DNA of 64,000 nt from Clostridia bacterium (GTDB lineage: Bacteria; Bacillota; Clostridia; Christensenellales; Borkfalkiaceae), in assembly GCA_900764105.1 (NCBI GenBank), contig CAAFMS010000014.1, forward strand, positions 1-64,000, written 5' to 3'. The position numbers were made by a program, and so were the translations under genes. Of the stretch, positions 1-9,336 are shown piece after piece (position 1 is the stretch's first letter; every line of letters begins with the position of its first letter). Under the pieces are notes generated by a model. It had not been told where the DNA came from, did not search any database, and saw nothing but the letters and a program-made list of their open reading frames with translations.

Positions 1-3000
1 TCCGAAAAGCATTTTTCCCGCGTTATACTGATTCATGTTGAACGTTATATTTTTTATAACCGCGCCCTTTCCTACATACCCGAACAAACCGGTGTTCCAG
101 AAAGTTTCCCGTATGGATAAGTTGTTGCCGTCAAGCGTTCCCCTGAATCCTAACTCACCGGTCGGGTTTTTCCATATACCGCCGCCGACGTAGTTTTCGC
201 TCTGATACCAACTATTGCCCGTCAAGTCGTTCTTTAACCTGTAATATCCGAATTTAACGTTGTTTTCGTTAAACGCAAGAGCGGATTTAAGTTCTTCAAA
301 CGTCGTTATATCCTGAGTTACAACGAGAACGTTTGCTATTACGTTGTAATATTTGCCGTCTTTTTGAACGGTTACTTTCAACGTCTGCACGCCGTGTTTC
401 TGCGTGTTCGCTCTCAACTCTTCCGCAACCGTCAACTTTCCGTTTGAATAAGTCGCGTTTTCTCCGCAAAGCGTAGCCGAAAGCGCAGTCGCCGACGTAT
501 ATTCTCCGAGGTCTAAATCGAACGTCGTTCCGCTTGACAAAACGATTTCTCTGTTTCCGTTAAGCGTTACTTCCTCTGCGAGTACTTCAACCGTTACGCC
601 GAGGTAAACGGTAGCCGCTTTAACTCCCGCTTTTCCTTTTAAGACAAGCGTTTTCACGCCCATATCGGAAGCGGGGAATCCTTCCGTTACGGTAAGAACT
701 CCGTTTTCGAACGAGAAGTCTGCAATTTCTCTGCCATCGAGCGTTACCGAAGTAATTTCGGTGACGTCCGCATTTTCTTCGCCAAGCGTAAACGACCCCG
801 CGTTGCCTGCGATAACCGTATTGTTCTCGTCGTTATAAGAACGGACGTATTCGACGGTTAAGCCCTCTACGCCGTCTATCGTGTAAAGAGATTCGGCAAC
901 GTTTGCCCTGAGGCAAAGAAGTCCGCCGATGGATTTAACGGTCACTTTGACGTTCTCGAAAGTGTTTGCCTTTCTCGCGTCGTAGTTCCAGTAACTGCAA
1001 CCGAACAGCGTATCTGCTTTTCCGTCCGAATTTACCTCGACGTTTCTGTAAATCGTCGAATGGCTCATAAGCGAGGTGATTATTCCACCCTCTGTGAGGT
1101 ACGAGTCGGACTCGCCGCTCTTTATATTTATGGTGACGTTTTCTACGACCGCGCTTCTTATCGAACGGGCGAGAACGGTTCTGCCGTCAGCGTAGCCGTA
1201 TGCGTTTACGGTGAGATTCTTTATAACCGCGCCTTTGCCGACAAGACCTATCAGACCTTTCGACATAACGGTACCCGTTACGGAATGACCCGCTCCGTCG
1301 AGCGTTCCGCGGAAACCGTAAAGCCCGTCTACGTTCTGCCAGTTTTTGTCGTTGCCGTTATTGAGTTCCGTTTTGGAATCGCCGATATCGGTCTTCAATT
1401 TATAATATCCGTAAGTCGCGTACTCTGCGTTGTCGGATTTTAAGAGATCGTTCAACTGACCTATTTCGCTTATCTCCGCGGTTACAACCGTTACGGGAAT
1501 ATGCACGGTGTAAAACTTGCCGTCTTTACCTATAAGCGCGGTAACCGTACTGTTTCCGTGAACAACCTTATTCGCCTTAAATTCATCGCTTATCGCGAGC
1601 GCGGCGACGTCGTTGCCGAGATAGTAATCGTTACAGAATATCGAATATACGGTCGCCCCGTCGTATTCGCCTATATTTATCGACGCTTCGCCTCTGTCAA
1701 GGAATATTTCCTGCGTTCCGCTCAAAGTCACTTCTTCGGAATCGCTGAACACGACTGCTCCGATATCCGCTCTGATAAGAATGCCGTTTACGGCTCTGAA
1801 CGTTACGTTTATAACGTTTTTACCGAAATTTTCGCCGAATACTTCACGCTCGTTGAAAAGACTGAGAACGCCGTTTTCAAACCTGTATTCGGTTATTATA
1901 TGCCCGTTACATTCGATTTTCTCGATTTTTGAGTTCAGGAAACGCTCGCCGACTTTCAGTACGACCCCCGATTCCTTAACGTTAATTATATCGGCGACGG
2001 TTATCTCGACTACGCCGCTGATTTCACCGTCGAACCCGTCGGTTTCTTCGAGATAGACGGAAACGTAATTTCCGCTCGAATAATATCTCGCGAGTTCCTT
2101 TACATGTTTCGCGTTTATTACGCACGAAACGAATTTGTTTCCGCTAAACGCGTATTCTTCGCTGCCGCCGAAAAGAGAATTGAGTTCGACGTTCTCCGCG
2201 CTCACCGTTAAGTTTTTAACGGAGTTTCCTTTGAACGCTTTCGAGGTTATAAGCCCTATTCCGTCCGAGCCGATTGCAAGAGTTCCGCCCGAAACGGTTA
2301 TCGTCAGGTTTTCGATAAACGAATCGACAACGTAGTCGCCCATAATCGACTTGCCCGCTTCGTTCACGCCGCCGCTTACCGCGAAGTTTACGTTTCTTAT
2401 CGTCGCTCCTCCGCTGACGTAACCGAACAGTCCGTGATTGCCGAGCGACGCCGTAATGGTGTGTCCGTTACCCTCGAATATTCCGCAGAAGCCGTTTTTG
2501 CCTCTGAATGCCGCTTTCGCTTCGTTTGAAAACGAGTCGAAAGTTATGTCGTTTTTAAGTTCGTAATACCCGTAATTCCTCGTCTCCGACGTCTGTAACG
2601 AAAGAGCCAAATCCTCTGCCGTATATATATATTTCGTTACGATGAGTATCGGGACTTTCACCGTCTTTTTGCCGTTTTCGGTATTTACGATTACGGTAAG
2701 TTCCCTTTCGCCGTAATAGTTCGCAAGGTCTTTCCCGTTTATTGCCGAGAGAGAATTGCCGAGAACTACGTTGTTTAAAGATACGCTTTCTACCGAGGAA
2801 TAAGCGATTTCTCCGAGATTTATCGAATTGTCCGACTTGGAAACTTCAATAACCTGTCTGCTTCCTCCGACGTATTCGATTTCGCTCGGCGTATAGTCCG
2901 AAAGCATTATTCTCTTTATGCTCTCGATTTCTTCGCGAGACACTCCGACGTAACCCGTAAGGAAATTCTCAACTGCATACGAAAGCGGTTTACCCTCCGC

Positions 3001-4341
3001 TCCGTAATTACTCTTTATCGCGTTGATAAGCGCGCCGAACGCCACGAAATTGTCGTAGTCGTTCTTCATTACCCCTATCTCGGCAAACGTTCCGTCCGTT
3101 ATATCGCTTCTGTATCTCAAACCCGAAACCTTCGAAAAACTCGTTAATTCGAAGTCTCTGATAAGATCTTCTTCGCCGACGCCGAGAAGTCCGTTAATCA
3201 AAAACGCCACGGTACCCGTTCTGTCCGCGCCCGCGTTACAATGTATAAATACCGGATAATTGCTTTCGTCGGCAAGCACGCTGAAAATGGTTTTCAACGA
3301 AAGCCGCATGGCGTTTTCGTTACGCACGGCGTTGCCGCTCGCGTATGATAAACGGCGCGCGTCGTTTTTATTCTCCTTAGAATCGGGTTTCGTATTTCCG
3401 TCGTTCGGCAAGGCGTTCCATACCGAGGTCTCGAAAATATCCGTATACTGACCGATCGTACATTTATAATAAGGATAGGACGCGTCGACGTAGTTCGTCG
3501 TCTGATTTGCGTCGTCTTTGTTCTGAGTTCTTAAATCGATTTCCGTACGGACCTTTAAATCGTCTTTAAACGTTTTCAGCCCCTCTTCGGTCAATTTGTT
3601 GTCGCCCCAGTTTCCATAGCCGTTGAGTTGATTTCCGCGGTAAATTTTTCCGTAGTTGACGGAAGAACCGCCCGCGCTCCAGCCGCCGATGTCTCTGACG
3701 TTCGACGTGCCTTCGGCGTAAATAAGCCTGACGGAGATGTTTTCCGTGGTAAAACTCGACGCGTCGGACGTATCCCCCGTCTTATCCCCCTCGACTTTCC
3801 AATAGTAAGTCGTGGACGGCATTAAGTTATATACGTTTATTTCTTTACGAAGACCGGAAATTACGTACGTCGTCGCGTTGTCGAAATTTTCGTTATCCGC
3901 AAGATACACCGTGTATCTTACGCTTCCGTCGCCTTTCCATGCAAGCCTTACCGGCAATGCGCCTTTGTCGATCGTAAGCTTGGTCTCGGGCAAAGCGGCT
4001 ATCTGCTCCGCAACCGTAGATGCGGAAAGATACGCTCTCACGGCGTCGTCGACAAGTTTGACGTTATCCGAATCGGGAATTTCTTCAAGTACGATCTTTG
4101 CGTTTTCCTTGTCTCCCGATTCTCCCGTCTCGCCCGAATCTTCGGTATCGTCGAAATCAGAATCTTCGTCTGAAACGGAATCGTCCGCGGAGGACGAGTC
4201 GGGTTGCGAGTTTTCGGTCGAGCCTGTCTGACTACCGCTGCCGTCTCCGCCGTTATTGCCGCCGAAGCAACTGCACAGCATCATGCACAGAGCGACCAAA
4301 ACGGCAACGAGCAACATTGCTATTCTTGTCATTTTTCCCAT
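1..4341 (-). CDS. Large secreted lipoprotein: atypical tyrosine-phosphatase domain plus repeated Ig-like/GLUG-like modules (3' end beyond window)
   Basis: An open minus-strand frame runs from ATG at 4341 (preceded by AGGGAGG) to the window edge, 1447 codons without a stop. The N-terminus has a lipoprotein signal ending LCSC (Cys about 25), then an acidic Ser/Asp/Glu linker. An Fn3-like stretch follows (VYLADN...TTYYWKV, about 145-200), then a Y_phosphatase3-like domain with SNVRDIGGW and the P-loop HCNAGADRTGT near residue 367, which keeps the CX5R nucleophile and Arg. After about residue 480 come roughly three repeats of about 300 residues: an Ig-like part and a part with GxLDGxGHxI...GLFGYVGKGAVIKN, resembling GLUG/beta-helix adhesin repeats. 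The protein should be lipid-anchored outside the membrane. The phosphatase substrate is unknown. It is divergent from an AraC gene, its likely regulator, and is related to the smaller lipoprotein at 25396-26631. Confidence 0.85.
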   Translation of the reverse strand, partial: MGKMTRIAMLLVAVLVALCMMLCSCFGGNNGGDGSGSQTGSTENSQPDSSSADDSVSDEDSDFDDTEDSGETGESGDKENAKIVLEEIPDSDNVKLVDDAVRAYLSASTVAEQIAALPETKLTIDKGALPVRLAWKGDGSVRYTVYLADNENFDNATTYVISGLRKEINVYNLMPSTTYYWKVEGDKTGDTSDASSFTTENISVRLIYAEGTSNVRDIGGWSAGGSSVNYGKIYRGNQLNGYGNWGDNKLTEEGLKTFKDDLKVRTEIDLRTQNKDDANQTTNYVDASYPYYKCTIGQYTDIFETSVWNALPNDGNTKPDSKENKNDARRLSYASGNAVRNENAMRLSLKTIFSVLADESNYPVFIHCNAGADRTGTVAFLINGLLGVGEEDLIRDFELTSFSKVSGLRYRSDITDGTFAEIGVMKNDYDNFVAFGALINAIKSNYGAEGKPLSYAVENFLTGYVGVSREEIESIKRIMLSDYTPSEIEYVGGSRQVIEVSKSDNSINLGEIAYSSVESVSLNNVVLGNSLSAINGKDLANYYGERELTVIVNTENGKKTVKVPILIVTKYIYTAEDLALSLQTSETRNYGYYELKNDITFDSFSNEAKAAFRGKNGFCGIFEGNGHTITASLGNHGLFGYVSGGATIRNVNFAVSGGVNEAGKSIMGDYVVDSFIENLTITVSGGTLAIGSDGIGLITSKAFKGNSVKNLTVSAENVELNSLFGGSEEYAFSGNKFVSCVINAKHVKELARYYSSGNYVSVYLEETDGFDGEISGVVEITVADIINVKESGVVLKVGERFLNSKIEKIECNGHIITEYRFENGVLSLFNEREVFGENFGKNVINVTFRAVNGILIRADIGAVVFSDSEEVTLSGTQEIFLDRGEASINIGEYDGATVYSIFCNDYYLGNDVAALAISDEFKANKVVHGNSTVTALIGKDGKFYTVHIPVTVVTAEISEIGQLNDLLKSDNAEYATYGYYKLKTDIGDSKTELNNGNDKNWQNVDGLYGFRGTLDGAGHSVTGTVMSKGLIGLVGKGAVIKNLTVNAYGYADGRTVLARSIRSAVVENVTINIKSGESDSYLTEGGIITSLMSHSTIYRNVEVNSDGKADTLFGCSYWNYDARKANTFENVKVTVKSIGGLLCLRANVAESLYTIDGVEGLTVEYVRSYNDENNTVIAGNAGSFTLGEENADVTEITSVTLDGREIADFSFENGVLTVTEGFPASDMGVKTLVLKGKAGVKAATVYLGVTVEVLAEEVTLNGNREIVLSSGTTFDLDLGEYTSATALSATLCGENATYSNGKLTVAEELRANTQKHGVQTLKVTVQKDGKYYNVIANVLVVTQDITTFEELKSALAFNENNVKFGYYRLKNDLTGNSWYQSENYVGGGIWKNPTGELGFRGTLDGNNLSIRETFWNTGLFGYVGKGAVIKNITFNMNQYNAGKMLFG

Positions 4342-4454
4342 CAAAAAACCTCCCTGCAAGCCTCGGACGAACAAGCGATCGCGCCGCCGCCCGCGACTAA
4401 AAAACCTTAAATAGTATCCGCAAAACGCATAACTTTATTTTCTCTTTTCTCAAT

Positions 4455-4502
4455 TAAGAGTATCTTTTCGCCGAAGGCGAAAAGAAGACTAGTCTTCTGA
4501 AA
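4455..4502 (-). promoter_or_regulatory. Leader element: hairpin plus palindrome upstream of the phosphatase-adhesin gene
   Basis: On the plus strand, TAAGAGTAT (4455-4463) is followed by a 9-bp stem with loop GAA (CTTTTCGCC/GGCGAAAAG, 4464-4484), a 16-nt perfect palindrome centred on CTAG (4483-4498), then GAAAA. The same order occurs at 36310-36357 in front of the other giant surface-protein gene. It lies about 114 nt upstream of the minus-strand start and also upstream of the plus-strand AraC promoter, so it could act as leader RNA or as a DNA operator. The rest of the 304-bp gap 4342-4645 shows only promoter-like AT-rich sequence. Confidence 0.5.
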
Positions 4503-4540
4503 AAAAATGCTACTTTTGCAGAATAATACGTTTAGTTTAC

Positions 4541-4569
4541 TTGCATTATAAACCCGCTTGCGATATAAT
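4541..4569 (+). promoter_or_regulatory. Predicted sigma-A promoter for AraC gene
   Basis: TTGCAT (4541-4546), a 17-bp spacer, then TATAAT (4564-4569), about 77 bp before the ATG at 4646. A TATAAT on the opposite strand overlaps the -35 region, so the divergent lipoprotein gene may share this control region. Confidence 0.5.
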
Positions 4570-4645
4570 AATTGTATAATAATCTCATTTTTTTGTAAAA
4601 TTCTATCATATATCGTTCACCCACAAGGCGAGGAGTATAAATATT

Positions 4646-5578
4646 ATGAAAGCAAATTATCCGAAATATCTCGAAAGACACAGCAATCCGTTTTACACGC
4701 TTGACGACGCGTCGGCGTTTTCGCAGGGGTTCGCGTATTATCACGGCAGTTCGTACCCCATTTTAATGCACGCGCATAACTATTACGAACTCAACGTCGT
4801 AACAAAAGGGGAATGCCGTCATTATTTCAATAATAAAAGCCACCCGGCAAAAGCGGGCGACATTTTTATGATTCCGCCGTACACGGAACACGGATATTGG
4901 GCGGACAGCGAAGAACCTCAAATCTTTCACCTTATAATAAAAAACGATATTACGGAAAAATACAAGTATCAGTTCGGTAAATATCCGGGGATAAAAATCC
5001 TGTTCGAAGTCGAACCGCAAATTCGTATGGCGTTCAGTAATTTATCGTTGAACATAAACCTTTCAAAGAGTTTATTGGCTGGTTTCGTGAGAGATTTCGA
5101 CGAACTTATCGCGATAGACAAAGAACGCGCCGAGGACGACGGAGTTATGTTCGAACTGAAAACGGTATGTCTCTTATGCAAATTGGCGAAGATAATATCG
5201 CAAAAATACGCGGTGACGGACAACAGAGCCGACAACACCGCGGACTACATAATTTTAAAGACTACGCAATATATGGAAGAGAATTATTTTTCCAAGATAA
5301 CGGTAGACGACCTGTCGAAAATAGTGAATATGTCCACGCCGAGCTTTTTCAAGTATTTCAAAAACGTTTTCAACACTTCGCCTATGGAATATCTCAAAAA
5401 GATACGCATTTCGCACGCCACGGAGATGCTGTCATCCACCGACAAGTCCATATCGTTCATAGCGCAGGAATGCGGTTTTTTCGACGCGTCGCATTTTACT
5501 CACGCATTCGAGCAATCGACGAATATGAAGCCGAAAGAATTCCGCTTAAAATCCAAAACAGACCCGAACGGCAACTGA
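4646..5578 (+). CDS. AraC-family transcriptional regulator (cupin sensor + HTH)
   Basis: 310 residues. The N-terminal half is an AraC-type cupin (about 20-105: HAHNYYELNVVTKG...GDIFMIPPYTEHGYW) that would bind a sugar ligand. Residues about 205-305 are the two-helix-turn-helix AraC domain, with ITVDDLSKIVNMSTPSFFKYFK and the second HTH ISFIAQECGFFDASHF, ending in the usual KPKEFR. The ATG at 4646 follows GGCGAGGAG. It is divergent from the phosphatase lipoprotein gene, and such pairs normally control the neighbouring glycan-use gene. Composition matches the GC-richer flanks, not the AT-rich block that begins at 5.9 kb. Confidence 0.93.
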   Translation: MKANYPKYLERHSNPFYTLDDASAFSQGFAYYHGSSYPILMHAHNYYELNVVTKGECRHYFNNKSHPAKAGDIFMIPPYTEHGYWADSEEPQIFHLIIKNDITEKYKYQFGKYPGIKILFEVEPQIRMAFSNLSLNINLSKSLLAGFVRDFDELIAIDKERAEDDGVMFELKTVCLLCKLAKIISQKYAVTDNRADNTADYIILKTTQYMEENYFSKITVDDLSKIVNMSTPSFFKYFKNVFNTSPMEYLKKIRISHATEMLSSTDKSISFIAQECGFFDASHFTHAFEQSTNMKPKEFRLKSKTDPNGN

Positions 5579-5655
5579 CCGAGTTCCGTTCTTCGGCTTT
5601 TATTTCAGTTTTTTCTGTTTTCACAACGCTTTTCGCCGTCGCTATTTTTTCGCTT

Positions 5656-5790
5656 TCGTTTCGCGACGGAATAGCGTTTTGCCCGACAATTCTTATATAT
5701 ATTTGGCAAAACGCATCACCGATACGGTTGCCTATCGTAGCAAAAAAGACGAGCCTCTCGCTCGTCTTTTCCTCGGCGCTGCCGAACCGA
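5656..5790. repeat. Dispersed repeat related to the tRNA-Leu downstream repeats, with bidirectional terminator
   Basis: In the 316-bp gap between convergent genes, 5656-5770 closely matches the units at about 40334-40440 and 40470-40599: GACGGAATAGCG, an inverted pair GCGTTTTGC/GCAAAACGC around an AT-rich loop, CACCGATACGGTTG, then the hairpin AAAAAAGACGAGC/GCTCGTCTTTT (5742-5770). The hairpin has A and T tracts on opposite sides and can terminate both the AraC gene (+) and the isomerase gene (-). After it, 5771-5790 loosely resembles a decayed tRNA-Leu 3' end (about 12 of 17 positions). It sits at the left edge of the AT-rich island. 5800-5894 is AT-rich with nothing recognised. Confidence 0.75.
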
Positions 5791-5894
5791 CCTCGGTTGA
5801 ACGTTTATAGCAGCGCTTTTACAACCATAGTAAATTACCTTATCATAGCGCTTTTTGTACGAAAAAGCTATTTTAATTTTATTATTTATAAAAA

Positions 5895-6749
5895 TTATAA
5901 TTCGGATAACGATCTTTTCAAAAAATCTACGGCTCTTACTATATCTTCTTCAGGATTATCTCCACATTCACGTTCTATAGTTAAAAATCCATCATAGCCA
6001 ATTTCTTTCAACGCTAAAAGATAGTTTTTCCAATCAACTTGACCTTCGCCAAGAGGAACCTCCTGAAAACCTTCGCAGGCATTCAGAGCATCAACACCAC
6101 CTACCGCAAAAGCATGATAAACCTCGGTTGGATTTTGGTTTTTATCAAGCATGATTCCATCTTTTGCATGAGTATGGACAATATAGTCTTTAAGAAGATA
6201 CACGGCTTCAACGGCATCTTGACCTGTAACCATCGTAAAATTAGCAGGATCCAAATTTACTCCTACCCCGCCTTTTGTATCCTTCAAAAATGCTAATAGC
6301 GTTTTCGCCTTTTCAGGTCCGGTTTCTATAGCAAGAGTCACACCTTTGCTTTTTGCATATATACCGCACTCGGTTAAAGCAGAAAGCATAACTTTGTACC
6401 TTGGTTCGTTCTTATCTGCAGGAATTACTCCAATATGAGTTGTAACGACATTTGCGCCAAACTCAACGGCTAGATCTACAATTTGTTTTGTTTTTCTAAT
6501 GCGTTCAGCATTATCTTTATCTATTTCAAAACCATATCCGCCCATATCACCGCATAGCGCAGATACTACAAGTCCCTTCTCTTTAATCAAAGACTTGTAT
6601 TTATCTTTATCTTCATTTGTTAATGTATCACATGAAAACTCCCCTGTCGTAGCATAAATCTGTACTCCGTCAAGACCTAATTTAGACGCTATAGCAATAC
6701 CTTCATATTGCGACTTTTTAAAACAATCCGTTATAACACCTATCTTCAC
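5895..6749 (-). CDS. Sugar phosphate isomerase/epimerase-like TIM barrel (AP-endonuclease 2 fold)
   Basis: 284 residues, Xyl_isomerase-like TIM-barrel family. Likely metal ligands are visible: Glu in LAIETG (about 142), Asp in NLDPAN, His in HTHAKD and Glu in LTIERE, a set typical of divalent-metal sugar isomerases, epimerases and inosose dehydratases. The start is GTG at 6749, which overlaps the TGA of the upstream oxidoreductase by four bases and is preceded by GGAGG nine bases away. The pair with a Gfo/Idh/MocA gene suggests sequential oxidation and isomerisation of an imported sugar or inositol-like compound; the exact substrate cannot be read from sequence. It is the last gene of the AT-rich operon. 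Confidence 0.85.
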   Translation of the reverse strand: MKIGVITDCFKKSQYEGIAIASKLGLDGVQIYATTGEFSCDTLTNEDKDKYKSLIKEKGLVVSALCGDMGGYGFEIDKDNAERIRKTKQIVDLAVEFGANVVTTHIGVIPADKNEPRYKVMLSALTECGIYAKSKGVTLAIETGPEKAKTLLAFLKDTKGGVGVNLDPANFTMVTGQDAVEAVYLLKDYIVHTHAKDGIMLDKNQNPTEVYHAFAVGGVDALNACEGFQEVPLGEGQVDWKNYLLALKEIGYDGFLTIERECGDNPEEDIVRAVDFLKRSLSEL

Positions 6750-7756
6750 GGTTTCATTCCTCCAAGTTCATAGAGTTTCATAATAATTTTATGTGTTTTG
6801 AGCGCTTCCTCACCACTGATTTCGAGAGGTTCAAGATTAAGACATGCTTTATAAAACTGACTGATTTGCTTTATATGCTGAAAGCCCCAATAGTCCTTGC
6901 CTCCATCATATACAAGATTGTTTTTATCCTGATGCGCCTCCTCAACCCTTCCATCGTTATAATAGATATAAGCATCATCATAATTGAATACAACCTTACC
7001 GTTTTCACAATATAGCTTTATTTCGATTGGTTCATCGCATGCGTAATTATTCATACAATAAAAGCCATATTTTACTCCGTTTTTATATGTAATAAGCCCC
7101 TCTGCGCTATCTTCCACTTTCACAATGGAATGTCCTCTGTTAGCCATTGAAACGGATAAAGTATCGACTTCGCTATTCACAATCCAGTTCACAAGGTCAA
7201 TAGAATGAATAGCCTGGTCTATAATAACTCCGCCGCCTTCTTTATCCCAAGTGCCCTTCCAGTCACTTTCAGAATAATAGCTATCCGGCCTTGCCCAAGT
7301 CAATATTGAACAAGCAGAGATTATTTTCCCCAATTTGCCATCCATAATGGCTTTTTTAACAAGTTGCGCCGAGTTATTGTAACGACATTGCATTATTACG
7401 CCATACTTAACGTTACACTCCTTTGCTTTATTTACAGCATTTACAGCCACTTCATATCCTATGTCCATTGGCTTTTCAGTGATTACGTTAATTCCACGTT
7501 CAAAGGCCATACATGCATATTTACAATGCAGATAATGCGGTAAACATATATGTACAACATCTAAATTTTCCTTATCAAGCATTTCTTCATAAGAATAATA
7601 TTTATTAACTTTATATTTTTCCGCAACTTTATCGGCTCTATCTTGTTTTATGTCACAACATGCCACAAATTCCGCGCATGGAATTGAAGAAATGGATACT
7701 GTATGCATAACAGAAATACGACCGCATCCAACTATTCCAACTCTTAATTTTTTCAT
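6746..7756 (-). CDS. Gfo/Idh/MocA-family NAD(P)-dependent oxidoreductase
   Basis: 336 residues. The N-terminal Rossmann fold has GIVGCGRIS (about 8-16), ITEKPMDIGYE carries the catalytic EKP lysine (about 95), and GGGVIIDQAIHSIDLVNWI (about 175-193) is the family's C-terminal substrate-domain signature. The family oxidises or reduces sugars, inositols and their derivatives with NAD(P). It is translationally coupled to the isomerase-like gene downstream and is one of three Gfo/Idh/MocA-like genes in this cluster. Base composition is low-GC like the rest of the block. A strong hairpin lies 49 bp upstream of its start, so it may have separate control from the gene before it. Confidence 0.9.
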   Translation of the reverse strand: MKKLRVGIVGCGRISVMHTVSISSIPCAEFVACCDIKQDRADKVAEKYKVNKYYSYEEMLDKENLDVVHICLPHYLHCKYACMAFERGINVITEKPMDIGYEVAVNAVNKAKECNVKYGVIMQCRYNNSAQLVKKAIMDGKLGKIISACSILTWARPDSYYSESDWKGTWDKEGGGVIIDQAIHSIDLVNWIVNSEVDTLSVSMANRGHSIVKVEDSAEGLITYKNGVKYGFYCMNNYACDEPIEIKLYCENGKVVFNYDDAYIYYNDGRVEEAHQDKNNLVYDGGKDYWGFQHIKQISQFYKACLNLEPLEISGEEALKTHKIIMKLYELGGMKP

Positions 7757-7804
7757 TTCAACCTCATGTTATCAATCTTTTAGTCTGTTAATTTTTATAA
7801 AAGC

Positions 7805-7857
7805 AAACAGCTGTAATCGTAAAGTTACACTTTAAACATATTACAGCCACCTGTTTT
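7805..7857 (-). promoter_or_regulatory. Nested inverted repeat between two oxidoreductase genes
   Basis: Two outer arm pairs (AAACAG/CTGTTT and CTGTAAT/ATTACAG) enclose an inner TAAAGT-TAC-ACTTTA hairpin, giving a strong 53-nt structure. On the minus strand it is followed by GCTTTTATAAAAA, so it could be a weak terminator or processing/stability hairpin between the 8030-9097 and 6746-7756 genes. The remainder of the 273-bp gap is AT-rich without a recognised signal. Confidence 0.45.
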
Positions 7858-8029
7858 ATCGATTATATTATCCCAATAAGTCACGCTATAGGCAGATTAA
7901 ACGCACTTTCCGGTACTAAACATATTTTCAAAATTATCACTTTCGGATAATAGAAAATCGTAAAATACTTATAGCCTATAAACAATAAGTGCAAATTTCA
8001 ATGATCTTATTAGTTTCAAAATGCCTCAA

Positions 8030-9097
8030 TTAGAATTTCAATTCCCTTTTCTGCTCTGCCGAAGCATAAAGAGCATCCAGCAATTTTGCAGTTTCCATAA
8101 CATTATCTATATTATTTTTAGTTTTTTCTCCGCTGCGTATGCTGTCAAAAAAAGCGCGCGTCTCACACTCATACATGTCAGGAATGTTGTACTTTGGATG
8201 TATCTCTTCAAGCAAACCGTTATTTGTTGTATAAAGTGTGAAATCTCCACAGTATGTGAGACGAGCGCCTGCTTTATCGCCAAGGAAATCCACATACATT
8301 TCTTCTTTATCAATATTCTGCGCCCAAGAGCCATTAAACGATACCGAACTCTTGTCTGTACGAATATAGCCGGTAACAAAGTCCTCAACGTCGTTTACGC
8401 CATTCAAATCTTTTGTATCTTCAGCCCACATTGAATTATAAACGTAGTCTTCCATCTTTTTAGCAGTACCGCAATAAGTATCGCAAGTTACGGTTTTAAT
8501 TTTAGCATTTCCAAGAATATATAAGATCAAATCAAGGAAATGCACACCCCAGTCAATTAATACACCGCCGCCAGACTGCGCTTTTGTCGTAAATGCGCCG
8601 CCGAGTCCGGGAATGCTACGATAAGAACGGAATGAGCAATATACATGATATATATCTCCGAAAACTCCCTCTCTGTTCATTTTTTCCAAAAGTTCAACTG
8701 AACGTTGATATCTATTGCATACGCCTATCACCAATATTTTTCCTACCTTATTGGCTGTATCTTGCATTTTTTTAGAAAGTTCAAAATTTACAGTGATAGG
8801 TTTTTCACAAAATACATGTTTACCGGCATTCAACGCATCTATTACAATATTGCAATGCTGATAATTAGGTGTTAAAACATAAACCGCCTCAACTTCTTTA
8901 TCCTGTAATGCTATTTTATAATCTTCTATAACATTTTCAACAAGATCGGGATATTCCCTTTTCTTAGCTTCTGCTTTTTCACGAATAATATCACAAGCAT
9001 ATTTTACTCGTACAGAATTTAATCTTTTAAATACCGGAAAATGAGCTCGGTCAGCTATTCTTCCACAGCCTATAACAGCTATACATGTCTTATTCAT
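8030..9097 (-). CDS. Gfo/Idh/MocA-family NAD(P)-dependent oxidoreductase
   Basis: 355 residues. It starts at ATG 9097 after AAGGAG. The Rossmann motif AVIGCGRIAD is at about 7-16, CEKPITVNFEL with the catalytic Lys at about 95, and GGGVLIDWGVHFLDLILYI at about 178-196, all as expected for a full-length member. It is similar in layout to, but not a close duplicate of, the 6746-7756 protein; two such enzymes with an isomerase suggest a multi-step pathway on one imported sugar. It is separated from the permease gene upstream by 239 bp of AT-rich DNA in which I see only small imperfect hairpins. Confidence 0.9.
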   Translation of the reverse strand: MNKTCIAVIGCGRIADRAHFPVFKRLNSVRVKYACDIIREKAEAKKREYPDLVENVIEDYKIALQDKEVEAVYVLTPNYQHCNIVIDALNAGKHVFCEKPITVNFELSKKMQDTANKVGKILVIGVCNRYQRSVELLEKMNREGVFGDIYHVYCSFRSYRSIPGLGGAFTTKAQSGGGVLIDWGVHFLDLILYILGNAKIKTVTCDTYCGTAKKMEDYVYNSMWAEDTKDLNGVNDVEDFVTGYIRTDKSSVSFNGSWAQNIDKEEMYVDFLGDKAGARLTYCGDFTLYTTNNGLLEEIHPKYNIPDMYECETRAFFDSIRSGEKTKNNIDNVMETAKLLDALYASAEQKRELKF

Positions 9098-9336
9098 AAG
9101 TTATTTCTCCTTATTTTTTAATTCTAAATTTACAATTAATTTTTCATCTTATATACATAGCAATCAACTATTGTTCATACCATGCATTTTCTTTTATAAT
9201 TTTATTTTCGGTGATTTCAATAATCACTTCGTTATTTTATTTGTTAACAGCCTTATGCTATATACAAAATTTTATATAGACTAAATTCATATAAATAATA
9301 TTGTTTACCACATGATAAACATTATTATTCAGAATA

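Noticed and set aside
1060..2335. Several plus-strand frames of 66-143 residues
   Set aside because: All lie opposite the open 1447-codon lipoprotein frame and have no start signals.
5167..5997. 276-residue plus-strand frame running past the AraC gene
   Set aside because: Overlaps the AraC HTH in another frame and crosses the repeat and terminator at 5656-5770.
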